Origin: Acidobacteriota bacterium
GTDB lineage: Bacteria; Acidobacteriota; Blastocatellia; Pyrinomonadales; Pyrinomonadaceae
Reading direction: 5' to 3'
DNA: 64,000 nt
NCBI GenBank assembly: GCA_016703965.1
Contig: JADJBB010000002.1
Location: forward strand, 248,001-312,000
The position numbers were made by a program, and so were the translations under genes. Shown one piece after another: positions 31,762 through 39,665 of this stretch (position 1 is its first letter; every line of letters starts with the position of its first letter). The notes under the pieces were generated by a model. It had not been told where the DNA came from and did no database searches. It saw only the letters and a program-made list of their open reading frames with translations.

Positions 31762-33339
31762 ATGATCGATCGTCGAGAGTTTTTGCAAATGTCCGCCTTG
31801 GCGGGTGCTTCCTTTTTCATTGGTTCGCGGACTTCGTTCGCCGCAGCGGCCCAGGTCGAGCTGGAAGAAGCAACTGTCGCTGGATTGCAGGCTGCGATGG
31901 CTTCGGGCCAGACGACCGCAAGAAAGATCACAGAAGGCTATCTCGCCCGTATCGCCGAGATCGATAAGAAACTGAATTCAATCATCGAATTGAATCCCGA
32001 CGCCCTCGCGATCGCTGATCGGTGTGATGAGGAAAGGAAGTCAGGCAAACGCGTCGGCCCCTTGCATGGAATTCCGGGCCTGATAAAAGACAACATCGAC
32101 ACCGCCGACAAGATGAAGACGACCGCAGGCAGCCTCGCTCTCGTCGATGCGCCGACTCCAAGGCAGGATGCTTTCGTCGTAAAGCAGCTTCGCGAAGCGG
32201 GTGCGGTAATTCTCGGCAAGACGAACCTTTCGGAATGGGCGAATTTCCGATCTCTAAAGTCATCGAGCGGTTGGTCGGGCCGTGGTGGACAGACCCGAAA
32301 TCCGTATATTTTAGATCGGAATCCGTGCGGCTCGTCATCAGGTTCGGGCTCTGCGATCGCCGCGAATCTGGCGGCGATCGCAGTAGGGACGGAGACGGAC
32401 GGCTCGATCGTTTGTCCGTCGGCCACGTGTGGGCTCGTTGGGATAAAGCCAACGCTTGGACTGGTTTCGCGTTCGGGCATTATCCCGATCGCACATAGTC
32501 AGGACACGGCAGGGCCGATGACCCGAACCGTGGCAGACGCCGCAGCAATGCTGAACGTGCTCGTCGGAGCAGACCCGAATGACGAGCTCACAACCGCACG
32601 CGGAAAATGGGAACGTGCCGACTACACCGCCAGCCTAAAAAAAGACGGCCTCAAAGGAATGCGGATCGGCGTTGCCAGGCAGCATTTTGGCCGCAACGCG
32701 AAGGTCGACAAATTGATCGAGCCGCTTTTGCAGGTGCTGAAGAACGGCGGTGCTTCGCTGATCGACGTGACGTTCCCAAAACTCCAGGATTTCGGCGACG
32801 CAGAGTATGAGGTCTTGTTGTATGAGTTCAAAGCGGATCTCAACAAGTACCTCGCAAAACGCGGCGGAGCAAACAGATCTCTGAAAGATCTCATCGCGTT
32901 TAACGAAAAGAACGCCGACCGCGAAATGCCGTATTTTGGCCAGGAGATATTCCTGCAAGCTGAGGCAAAGGGCGGACTGAACGATAGTGCATACAAGATC
33001 GCCTTGCTGCAGAGCAAACTGATGACCCAGGAACAGGGAATCGATGCTGTAATGGACAAAGACAAACTCGATGCGATCGTCGCTCCGTCGGGCGGCGTTG
33101 CGTGGATGACCGATCTGGTAGGCGGTGATTGCGGCGTATTTGAGAGTTCGTCGCTCGCGGCAGTCGCGGGTTATCCAAATATTACGGTTCCAGCAGGTTT
33201 CATTCAGGGGCTTCCTGCGGGTATCTCATTCTTTGGCAAGGCCTTTACGGAGCACAAGCTGATCATGGCGGCCTATGCATTCGAGCAGGCGACAAAGGCC
33301 CGCAAACCGCCGAGATTTCTCGCTACCTACGCAGGGTAA
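31762..33339 (+). CDS. Amidase-signature enzyme with Tat signal
   Basis: The frame is open earlier, but ATG 31762 follows a ribosome site (GAGGAAAA) and gives MIDRREFLQMSALAGASFF, a twin-arginine signal with cleavage near AAAA. The mature enzyme has the amidase Ser-cisSer-Lys triad: lysine in GIPGLIKDNID, and the serine-rich loop PCGSSSGSGSAIAANLAAIA, followed by GTETDGSIVCPS. Total length 525 residues. Export by Tat implies a folded periplasmic amidase; the substrate (amide, small peptide or nitrile-derived amide) is not indicated. It overlaps the 3' end of coaX by 17 bp on the opposite strand. Confidence 0.88.
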   Translation: MIDRREFLQMSALAGASFFIGSRTSFAAAAQVELEEATVAGLQAAMASGQTTARKITEGYLARIAEIDKKLNSIIELNPDALAIADRCDEERKSGKRVGPLHGIPGLIKDNIDTADKMKTTAGSLALVDAPTPRQDAFVVKQLREAGAVILGKTNLSEWANFRSLKSSSGWSGRGGQTRNPYILDRNPCGSSSGSGSAIAANLAAIAVGTETDGSIVCPSATCGLVGIKPTLGLVSRSGIIPIAHSQDTAGPMTRTVADAAAMLNVLVGADPNDELTTARGKWERADYTASLKKDGLKGMRIGVARQHFGRNAKVDKLIEPLLQVLKNGGASLIDVTFPKLQDFGDAEYEVLLYEFKADLNKYLAKRGGANRSLKDLIAFNEKNADREMPYFGQEIFLQAEAKGGLNDSAYKIALLQSKLMTQEQGIDAVMDKDKLDAIVAPSGGVAWMTDLVGGDCGVFESSSLAAVAGYPNITVPAGFIQGLPAGISFFGKAFTEHKLIMAAYAFEQATKARKPPRFLATYAG

Positions 33340-34063
33340 GACGTTTGTGCAGCAGCATAAGCCCGTCAAGCAGCAGGTTTTCGTCGACGATATCGATCTG
33401 ATCAGTGTTTTCGGCGATCATCCTGGCGAAACCGCCGGTCGCGATGACTTTTGCATTATTTGACGACTCAGCTTTGACCTGCTCGATCAGCGAGCTTGCC
33501 AAACCGAAATAACCGTAAACGACGCCCGACTGGATCGATCCGATCGTCGTGTTTTGGATCACCGATGATGGTTTTTCGATAACTACTTCGGGAAGTTTTG
33601 AGGTGTAGAGATTTAACGCCCTTGCCATCGTTGCCATTCCCGGCGCGATCAAGCCGCCTTTGAGTAAGCGGTTTTCGTCAACCGCATCGATCGTCAGAGC
33701 GGTGCCAAAACTGCAAACCACGCACGGCCCGACGTATTTTTCGACCGCAGAGAACACATTGACGAGGCGGTCCGTTCCCGCCGCGGAAAGCGGTTCGTAT
33801 TTGATATCGAGGCCGAAGTCGAGATCGTTTGTTACGAACGAGGCTGTCACGCCAAATTCCGTTGATATCTGATCGCTCACCGAGCTGTTGATCTCGGGCA
33901 CGACCGAGCAGACGATAGCATTGGTAACAGGGAATTTAGACGTGTCTAAGGATGCGGCTGAAATATCCAGAGCCGTGGGAAGGCTGAATTTGTGGACGAG
34001 GTTTTCGCCGTCGTAGATGCCGAACTTAATGTTCGTGTTTCCGATGTCAACGGCGAGGAGCAT
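33323..34063 (-). CDS. coaX: Type III pantothenate kinase
   Basis: The 246-residue protein begins MLLAVDIGNTNIKFGIYDGE, the ATP-binding phosphate loop of CoaX. AAGTDRLVNVFSAVEKY and VCSFGTALTIDAVDE are the pantothenate-site and second phosphate motifs, and GGLIAPGMATMARAL follows. It phosphorylates pantothenate, the first step to coenzyme A, in the cytosol. In many bacteria coaX follows birA; here birA is 1.5 kb upstream on the same strand with vanW and a small acidic gene between them. A REP pair fills the upstream spacer. Confidence 0.96.
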   Translation of the reverse strand: MLLAVDIGNTNIKFGIYDGENLVHKFSLPTALDISAASLDTSKFPVTNAIVCSVVPEINSSVSDQISTEFGVTASFVTNDLDFGLDIKYEPLSAAGTDRLVNVFSAVEKYVGPCVVCSFGTALTIDAVDENRLLKGGLIAPGMATMARALNLYTSKLPEVVIEKPSSVIQNTTIGSIQSGVVYGYFGLASSLIEQVKAESSNNAKVIATGGFARMIAENTDQIDIVDENLLLDGLMLLHKRLTLRR

Positions 34064-34065
34064 TT

Positions 34066-34092
34066 GTCAGAACCGCCTGCGTAAGCGGGCGG
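34066..34092 (+). repeat. REP-like hairpin, copy A
   Basis: GTCAGAA followed by a hairpin with arms CCGCCTGC and GCGGGCGG (one G-T wobble) and a GTAA loop. It pairs with copy B in opposite orientation. Confidence 0.75.
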
Positions 34093-34136
34093 TGAGAGTT
34101 GAGCAGAAAATCAACGAGTCAAAAGTGAACGCCAGG

Positions 34137-34163
34137 CCGCCCGCTGACGCAGGCGGTTCTGAC
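34137..34163 (-). repeat. REP-like hairpin, copy B (inverted)
   Basis: Opposite orientation to copy A, 44 bp away, with a GTCA loop when read on the minus strand and the same TTCTGAC flank. Together they fill the space between the coaX start and the acidic gene stop, like a BIME unit. Confidence 0.75.
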
Positions 34164-34490
34164 CTATCCTTGCAGCGGCAAGCCGTCATAGACGACGTTC
34201 CACCCATTTCGGCGGCTGGTTCTGAGGCTTTTGGTGAACCATTCGACGGCTGCTCCAGCGTCGTCGTAGATCTGGACAGCGGGGCGGTCTTCGCGTGGAT
34301 CAACGCGGCAAATAGCTGCCCCGACTGAAGCCGTTTTAATGCATAAAAGAGCGATCATGTCGTTCTTTTGCATAACGGCAGTGCGAACCTCGACACCTCC
34401 GAATTCGTCGTCAAAATCGTCAAACTCCGCAAGTTCTTCGTCAAAATCGTCGAGGTCAAATTCCGCATCAAAATCAAATTCGTTACTCAT
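34164..34490 (-). CDS. Hypothetical protein with highly acidic N-terminus
   Basis: A 108-residue product. The first 31 residues are almost wholly Asp, Glu, Phe and Leu (EFDFDAEFDLDDFDEELAEF), followed by a neutral alpha/beta stretch from about 35 on (MIALLCIKTASVGAAICRVD, AVEWFTKSLRTSRRNGWNVV). No domain is recognised. It begins 9 bp after the vanW stop on the same strand, so it is probably translated from the same transcript. The acidic head could be a protein- or nucleic-acid-mimicking tail. It is real on grounds of composition and position, not of family. Confidence 0.6.
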   Translation of the reverse strand: MSNEFDFDAEFDLDDFDEELAEFDDFDDEFGGVEVRTAVMQKNDMIALLCIKTASVGAAICRVDPREDRPAVQIYDDAGAAVEWFTKSLRTSRRNGWNVVYDGLPLQG

Positions 34491-34499
34491 ATAGTGATC

Positions 34500-35309
34500 C
34501 TACACGTTACACTCTCCGGCCGCAAAACTCAATTCGTACTTCACCTCGGCAAAGTTTTTGACGATCAATTCCTCAGCGACCAGGTTTCCGGTCCTTCGAT
34601 CGATAAGTTTTCGCCAGATCTCATTCTCACGAAAGTTCTTGCCGTCCTTGGTGAGAAATCGGTGATTTTTCTCGAATACGTGGAACGCATGCGGCGTTTC
34701 ACGATCCGAATAGATAGCACCTTTCAGATGATCGTCGGTTATCCAGAGCTTTATCTGAAACGTCAATTCTGTCGGGTTGTAAAAACGCAGATCGATGTAG
34801 TTATAAAAAACGCCGGCTCCGCTGCCGAAGGGCAGTGTGCGATTTTCATCCGGAAAGGGATCAAAGCTGTGATGATGCCGCTCCACGATCTTAAGCGGCG
34901 TGTGCAAAGCCATCCAGTAGAGGAGATTCGCGAGCTGACACAACCCGCCGCCGACGCCGCGAACGACCTCGCCCTGCGAAAGCTGCATTCCCTCTACATA
35001 GCCCTTGTCCGCCGTCGCCTCGCCGAGCTGCCGCCAGAAAGAGAACGTTTCGCCCGGTTTGATCAGAATGCCGTCGATCGTCGGACACGCGACCTTTAGA
35101 TTCTCAACCTTGTTCTGCTGTAACTCGGGATCGGAATTTCCCAGCCTACGCCTGAGCAAAGACTGATGCTTTTTGCAGGTGAACGGAAGTGTTTCCGCCC
35201 TAACCTCCGACGCAAAACGACGCACGGCAACATCCGACAGCCGCCGCGAAAAACGCTTCTGCCATATTCGCGTTCGGTAGATGATCGGATGAAGTTCGGA
35301 AAGTCGCAT
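34500..35309 (-). CDS. VanW-family protein
   Basis: The 269-residue product has the VanW pattern: a basic head, then NLKVACPTIDGILIKPGETF, SFWRQLGEATADKGYVEGM, VRGVGGGLCQLANLLYWMAL and HHHSFDPFP. VanW occurs in some vancomycin-resistance clusters and widely elsewhere; its biochemical role is not established, and no van ligase or dehydrogenase is here. No signal peptide is seen. A single cysteine in GGGLCQL is conserved in the family. It is followed closely by the acidic gene and coaX. Confidence 0.88.
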   Translation of the reverse strand: MRLSELHPIIYRTRIWQKRFSRRLSDVAVRRFASEVRAETLPFTCKKHQSLLRRRLGNSDPELQQNKVENLKVACPTIDGILIKPGETFSFWRQLGEATADKGYVEGMQLSQGEVVRGVGGGLCQLANLLYWMALHTPLKIVERHHHSFDPFPDENRTLPFGSGAGVFYNYIDLRFYNPTELTFQIKLWITDDHLKGAIYSDRETPHAFHVFEKNHRFLTKDGKNFRENEIWRKLIDRRTGNLVAEELIVKNFAEVKYELSFAAGECNV

Positions 35310-35327
35310 GTTTGGTTTTTAGCCAGT

Positions 35328-35404
35328 TGTCAGAAGTCAGAAGTCAGTTGTCAGTTGTGATTTATCGTTCCGACAACCGACAACCGACAACCGACAACCG
35401 ACTA
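35328..35404. repeat. Tandem repeats between vanW and birA
   Basis: The right part (35370-35404) is four exact CCGACAA heptamers and a changed fifth. The left part (35328-35358) is built of GTCAGAA and GTCAGTT units. The two parts look like diverged inverted versions (TTGTC against GACAA) and together could fold into a hairpin. The right array touches the readthrough stop of birA. Confidence 0.6.
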
Positions 35405-36142
35405 CTGTCTTCTCAGTTTTTCAACATCACCGGCCTGGACGATCTTTAGGTCGCCTGCGGTTGTTCTTACTCTCAGGGCTCCGTTGTCTTCGAGGCCGTC
35501 GGTCGTGCCTTCGAGTGTTTCACCCGCGAGCGTTACGCGGACGTTTTTGCCGGTGAAATATGTCGAACGCCGCTGCCAATGCTAGATTATCTCCGCTGGG
35601 CCGGTTTTCTCACAGAGCATCTTGTAGAAAAATGCCAGATATTTTGTCAGTTCTTCAGCGAGTTCGTCCGCCGATATTCGTCGCCCGATAGCTGCCTCGA
35701 CGGACGTTGCCGTTTCGGCGATCTCGTCGGGGAAATTGCGCGATGTCAAATTAACGCCGATGCCGACAACGACCGCGAGCCCTTTTGGAGTTTCGACCGT
35801 CTCCGCGAGAATGCCGCTGATCTTTTTTTCGTTGACCAGTAGGTCATTGACCCATTTAATATCGGGCTTTATGCCGAATTCTTTTAACGCATCATGAACC
35901 GCGATGCCCGTCATGAGTGTGATGAGCGAGAGATATTTAATCTCGAATTCAGGTCTCAAAACTATACTGAAATAAAGACCTGAGTCCTTTTCTGAAATCC
36001 ATGAACGTCCGTGTCGGCCTCTTCCGTTGGTCTGACGCGTTGCAATAACACATAAGCCCTCAGCCGCACCTTGTCGAGCCTGCTTGCTAGCTTGGGTGTT
36101 GGTTGAGTCGATGGTTTCAAACAGTAGTATCGAAATATTCAC
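35402..36142 (-). pseudogene. birA: Biotin--[acetyl-CoA-carboxylase] ligase, interrupted by an in-frame TAG
   Basis: From GTG 36142 the frame reads 186 codons of a BirA catalytic domain (ETIDSTNTQASKQA, RQTNGRGRHGRSWIS, IKWVNDLLVNEKKISGIL, VVGIGVNL), then TAG at 35582-35584, and continues in the same frame for 59 codons that spell the expected C-terminal SH3-like domain (RRSTYFTGKNVRVTLAGETL, EGTTDGLEDNGALRV, VQAGDVEKLRRQ) to TAG at 35402. The whole frame, 246 residues, has the normal length for a BirA without the N-terminal helix-turn-helix. The amber codon leaves the active site but removes the C-terminal domain. BirA is normally essential, so readthrough, a suppressor tRNA, another copy or a base error should be considered. 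The start overlaps the upstream gene's stop (GTGA). Confidence 0.85.
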
Positions 36143-36339
36143 AAGACAAAGGTATGAACTAGGAAAAGCACACCAATTACTACAGATGTAAGGCCAAGCC
36201 CGAACACGCGTTCCCGGGAATTCAAAAACGCAAAGCCAGGAACTAAATCATTTAACTCAAGGTATGCCCCGATTTTTCGGCTAAAACCAATAAGAAAAAA
36301 CCCTGTTGTTAAAGCAATCAGAGCAATTGCAGTTTCCAT
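36139..36339 (-). CDS. Small two-helix membrane protein
   Basis: A 66-residue product with two hydrophobic helices, residues about 3-20 (AIALIALTTGFFLIGFS) and 45-64 (VFGLGLTSVVIGVLFLVHTF). Between them is IGAYLELNDLVPGFAFLNSR. No family is recognised. Its stop overlaps the birA GTG by four bases, so the two are coupled in translation. It starts 27 bp before the egtD stop on the same strand. Confidence 0.55.
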   Translation of the reverse strand: METAIALIALTTGFFLIGFSRKIGAYLELNDLVPGFAFLNSRERVFGLGLTSVVIGVLFLVHTFVL

Positions 36340-36366
36340 AACGATTCACAATCGATCCTTTAACCC

Positions 36367-37350
36367 TCAAACAGATGTCTTTTCTCCAGTTTTCCAGAGC
36401 GAATCGCAATAATATTTACGGCCGTCAAAGAAATTCTCTTTAATCTCAAATCCGCTCTCAGCTGCCATCTCGGCGATCATTCGCAGGCTGTATTTTTGCG
36501 ATATCTCCATGAAAACGGCTTCCCATTGGTCGAACTCGAAGGTTTTGTTCAACGCCGCAATGTGCACGCTCTGCTGTTCGCGGCTGATGAGGAACGAGCG
36601 GGCCGAACCTTCGACCGGGCGGTAATTGGCGTAGTGTGTGAATTTATCGACGTTAAAATTACCGCCGAGTTCGCGGTTGATGCGCTTGAGCAAATTGAGA
36701 TTGAACGCCGCCGTCACGCCGGCTGCGTCGTCGTAAGCCGGAACGATCACGTGCGGGTCTTTCTGAAGGTCAAAGCCGATGAACAGCAGATCGCCAGGGC
36801 TCATCACACCCCGCAGCGAACGGAAAAATCCGACGGCCTGGTGGCGGCTGAAATTGCCGATATTCGATCCCAAGAACAGCAGAACTTTTCGCCGTCCGTT
36901 TTCGGCTTTCAGCGATTCGAGGATCTTGAAATAATCACCATTGCGGGCCGCCATTTTCAGAGCCGGGAACTCGGCATTGAATTTTGTCGTCAACGCATCC
37001 AGTGCTTCCTGCGAGATGTCGATCGGCGAGTAGGAAATATCGTCTGTTTGCCGTAAGAAATGATCGACGAGGACGGCCGTTTTCGTGCCGTCTCCCGCAC
37101 CGAGTTCGATCAGGTCAAAGCCCCCGCCGCCGTTGGCGAACGAGCGATAGATCGCGTCGGCCTGCGTCGAAAAGATCTCATGCTCACAGCCCGTCAGGTA
37201 ATATTCCGGCAGTTTCATGATCTCCTGAAACAGCCGCGAACCTTCGTCGTCGTAGAAATACTTGGACGACAAGGATTTCGGTGTCGTCGAGAGGCCGGCG
37301 AGGACGTCTTCGGCGAATTGGGTGAGTTCTGGTGACTGAGAGCTATGCAT
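36367..37350 (-). CDS. egtD: L-histidine N-alpha-methyltransferase (ergothioneine synthesis)
   Basis: The 327-residue product has the EgtD layout: KSLSSKYFYDDEGSRLFQEI near the start, LPEYYLTGCEHEIF, the SAM-binding motif LIELGAGDGTKT, VLLFLGSNIGNF, and the substrate-pocket stretch near the C-terminus. It makes hercynine by triple methylation of histidine, using SAM. The upstream gene egtB is on the same strand; only a REP element lies between them. No egtA or egtC is in the window, in line with the short pathway in which EgtB accepts a thiol other than gamma-glutamyl-cysteine (inference). Confidence 0.94.
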   Translation of the reverse strand: MHSSQSPELTQFAEDVLAGLSTTPKSLSSKYFYDDEGSRLFQEIMKLPEYYLTGCEHEIFSTQADAIYRSFANGGGGFDLIELGAGDGTKTAVLVDHFLRQTDDISYSPIDISQEALDALTTKFNAEFPALKMAARNGDYFKILESLKAENGRRKVLLFLGSNIGNFSRHQAVGFFRSLRGVMSPGDLLFIGFDLQKDPHVIVPAYDDAAGVTAAFNLNLLKRINRELGGNFNVDKFTHYANYRPVEGSARSFLISREQQSVHIAALNKTFEFDQWEAVFMEISQKYSLRMIAEMAAESGFEIKENFFDGRKYYCDSLWKTGEKTSV

Positions 37351-37353
37351 ATT

Positions 37354-37380
37354 GTCAGAACCGCCTGCGTGAGCGGGCGG
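37354..37380 (+). repeat. REP-like hairpin, copy C
   Basis: Same unit as at 34066: GTCAGAA, then CCGCCTGC-GTGA-GCGGGCGG. It lies between the egtD start and the egtB stop and may give the upstream transcript end a stabilising hairpin. Confidence 0.75.
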
Positions 37381-37387
37381 GTGGTAC

Positions 37388-38569
37388 CTACTTGGCTAGT
37401 CGAATCCCGGTAAATTGCCATCTTAAATGGGGATGGAAAAAGTTTCTGTATGATGGACGACTGTGACCCTCAGGAGTTGCGACCGACGCACCTCGCAAGA
37501 CCATTTGGTTGATCATAAATTTACCGTTATATTCACCGACCGCTCCTGCCGCTTTCGCAAATCCCGGATACGGCAAATATGCCGAATTCGTCCATTCCCA
37601 ACGTTTTCCCCACCCGAATCGGTCATTCGCGGCTTCCCATTCGAACTCAGTCGGCAGTCTCATCCCTTTCCATTCCGCAAAAGCCGACGCCTCGAAGAAC
37701 GAAACGTGACAAACCGGAGCATCCATCGCCAAGGGCCGCAAGCCATCCAAGGTAAAATGATGCCATTCACCGTCGATCTTCCAATAGAGCGGCGACCTCA
37801 CCTCTTCACGGTTGACCCAGTCCCAACCTTCAGAATGCCAATAACGGAAATCCGTGTAGCCGCCAGCGTCGATAAACTTAATGAATTCAGCATTTGTCAC
37901 CAGCCGATCGCTAATCTCAAAATCGTTGAGATAGACCTTGTGCCGCGAAAGTTCATTGTCAAAGCAGAATCCATCGCCCTCGAAACCGATCTCGTAAACG
38001 CCTTCACCGAGTTCGACCAGGTCGCCGTTACCGGATTCAATTTTTTCCTCCGGCGCAAATCCTTCGCGGTATGCCGGAAAAAGCGGATTGATGCTAAGCG
38101 TGTATTTCAGGTCGGTCAGGAACAGTTCCTGATGCTGCTGCTCATGGTTGAGTCCGAGCGTGACCAGTTCGGCGATCTCAGGCTCCAGCGGCGTTGACAG
38201 CAATTCTGCTATCTGTTCGTCGACGTATTTTCGGAACGCAAAAACCTCGCTTACCTTTGGACGGCTTAATGCTCCGCGATTATCACGCGGCGTGCGTTCG
38301 CCGATGGTGTTGTAGTAGCTATTGAACAAAAACCCGAATCGGTCGTCGAAAACCTTGTAATTCGGCACGAACTGTTTCAAGATCATTTCCTCAAAAAACC
38401 AGGTCGTGTGGGCGATGTTCCACTTCGCCGGCGAGACGTCAACGATCGGCTGCGGGATGTAATCCTCGACCTCGAGCGGTTCGCACAGCTCTTCTGTAAA
38501 CGCTCTGACCTCGCGATAGGCCGCCAGGAGATCGCCGATCTCGGTTCTGCTTTTTCCCAATGCTTGCAT
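37388..38569 (-). CDS. egtB: Ergothioneine biosynthesis sulfoxide synthase
   Basis: A 393-residue product with the EgtB plan: an N-terminal DinB-like part with iron ligands in WNIAHTTWFFEE and NHEQQHQELFLTDLKY, and a C-terminal formylglycine-enzyme-like domain (VHFTL-type region, VTNAEFIKFIDAGGY, WKGMRLPTEFEWEAA, VLRGASVATP). It joins a thiol donor to hercynine with O2 using non-haem iron. It is the first gene of the egtBD pair. A short, start-proximal region between it and the next gene upstream has tandem repeats but no gene. Confidence 0.94.
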   Translation of the reverse strand: MQALGKSRTEIGDLLAAYREVRAFTEELCEPLEVEDYIPQPIVDVSPAKWNIAHTTWFFEEMILKQFVPNYKVFDDRFGFLFNSYYNTIGERTPRDNRGALSRPKVSEVFAFRKYVDEQIAELLSTPLEPEIAELVTLGLNHEQQHQELFLTDLKYTLSINPLFPAYREGFAPEEKIESGNGDLVELGEGVYEIGFEGDGFCFDNELSRHKVYLNDFEISDRLVTNAEFIKFIDAGGYTDFRYWHSEGWDWVNREEVRSPLYWKIDGEWHHFTLDGLRPLAMDAPVCHVSFFEASAFAEWKGMRLPTEFEWEAANDRFGWGKRWEWTNSAYLPYPGFAKAAGAVGEYNGKFMINQMVLRGASVATPEGHSRPSYRNFFHPHLRWQFTGIRLAK

Positions 38570-39190
38570 AGCTTAATTAGACCAGAATTATATGTGCCCG
38601 GACAGCATTTTATTCCTCATTGCCCTAACGTATTGTTAACACGTGCTTTAGCTCCTCTCTGGGGCATTGGCTGTCCACCGGCTGTCCACAGGCTGTCCGC
38701 GGGGTGTCCGCGGTCATCTGTGGACAGTCTAAATGTTGTAAATACAGATATTTGCGGCTGCTTTTTGACCGGTTGACAGGGGCTTATTTGAAAAAAAATG
38801 TTTCCTCTCGTCATAACCTGGTTCCTCGCTTTGGTTTCTCATACCATTCGGCGATGCGAAATGCAACATTGTTGCAAGGGTAGCACAATTGAGGTCAAAG
38901 GTCAAGAAAAAGGGTAGAGGCTTATTTTAAGATCACGTTTATCGAAGTTTGGCATCCCGTTCCCGATCTCTGCGTCTTATCTCAGCGGGCTCTGCGAGTA
39001 ATATACCTGGAATTAGCTACGCCATTGTCCTCGCAGAGTTCGCAAAGTTAGACGCCGAGGCCGCCAATGTGAACTTCCATCATGAATAAATTTCAGAGTG
39101 ACCGCTGCCAAAAAAAGAGCCACGAACGCTCGAATAAGGTCCTATTCGTGCCTTCGCGGCGTAAAACATGGTGAAAAAACTAGGCGGAAT
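38570..39190. other. Intergenic stretch with tandem TGTCC repeats
   Basis: No gene is supported in these 621 bp. The segment carries four imperfect GGCTGTCCACA-type units at about 38669-38712, and a stretch with an inverted CACGAA-type element near 39120-39160. Nearby text such as TCTGCG and CGCAGAG suggests remnants of the same dispersed palindromes. Confidence 0.5.
38669..38712. repeat. Tandem 11-bp repeats with TGTCC core
   Basis: Units GGCTGTCCACC, GGCTGTCCACA, GGCTGTCCGCG and GGGTGTCCGCG follow directly, then TGTGGACAG in reverse orientation. They may form a hairpin or multiple protein sites. They resemble DnaA boxes (TTATCCACA) only in the CCACA end. Confidence 0.5.
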
Positions 39191-39406
39191 TTAGACCGCC
39201 GCAGGGAAATTCTGACGTCGCATGCGTTCCCATTCGGTCACCTGACGTGCGCGCCGGTTTTCGTGAGCGTTCGCGAGCGTAACGATCAGGTCGTCGAAGC
39301 GAAACGGTTTATTGGAGCGTGTTCTTTCGGGGAAATAGGTGTCGGAGATATGCTGCTGAGATTTTTCGTGCGTAAAGTCGCGTGAGCTATTGATCCGGTT
39401 TGCCAT
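39191..39406 (-). CDS. Small hypothetical protein with strong ribosome site
   Basis: A 71-residue polar product (MANRINSSRDFTHEKSQQHI ... RRQNFPAAV), lacking signal or membrane segments. It is supported by AAAGGAGG eight bases before the ATG, an unusually strong Shine-Dalgarno for this window. No family is recognised; the many charged and Gln/Asn residues suggest a disordered or DNA/RNA-interacting small protein. It stands alone. Confidence 0.5.
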   Translation of the reverse strand: MANRINSSRDFTHEKSQQHISDTYFPERTRSNKPFRFDDLIVTLANAHENRRARQVTEWERMRRQNFPAAV

Positions 39407-39591
39407 CGTATTGCCTCCTTTTTTTGCTGGCGGCAGACGGTCAAACCGTAAAACTTACGTCATTGGGATCCGACCGGCTGCAAGCGTGTGTTTGTGATCA
39501 TCAAGTATTCAGTTATTAAAAAAAATTCCTAAGATCCGATGGGAATAGGTTAGCAAAAAGTTAATTTATTGCCAAGCACTTTTTCACGCAG

Positions 39592-39657
39592 AAGCCCGCG
39601 CGTAAGCAAGGGCGATTCGCTCAAGTTGGAGGAATCGCCCTTGTTACGCGCGGGCTT
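39592..39657. repeat. Long inverted repeat built from a second REP-like unit
   Basis: Each arm is about 26 bp, starting AAGCCCGCGCGTAA, with one inserted G in the left arm and a 13-nt loop. A single arm also folds alone: GCCC-GC-GC, GTAA loop, GC-AA-GGGC. It sits just after the sdhB stop, where it could act as a bidirectional end hairpin. Confidence 0.7.
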
Positions 39658-39665
39658 GTGCAACT

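Noticed and set aside
34368..35099. Plus-strand 243-codon frame opposite vanW
   Set aside because: Overlaps the well-supported VanW gene in antisense; no recognisable domain or ribosome site.
38669..38720. DnaA boxes or a replication origin in the TGTCCAC repeats
   Set aside because: Units read CTGTCCACA, not TTATCCACA, no AT-rich unwinding region is next to them, and no dnaA, dnaN or gidA is in the window.
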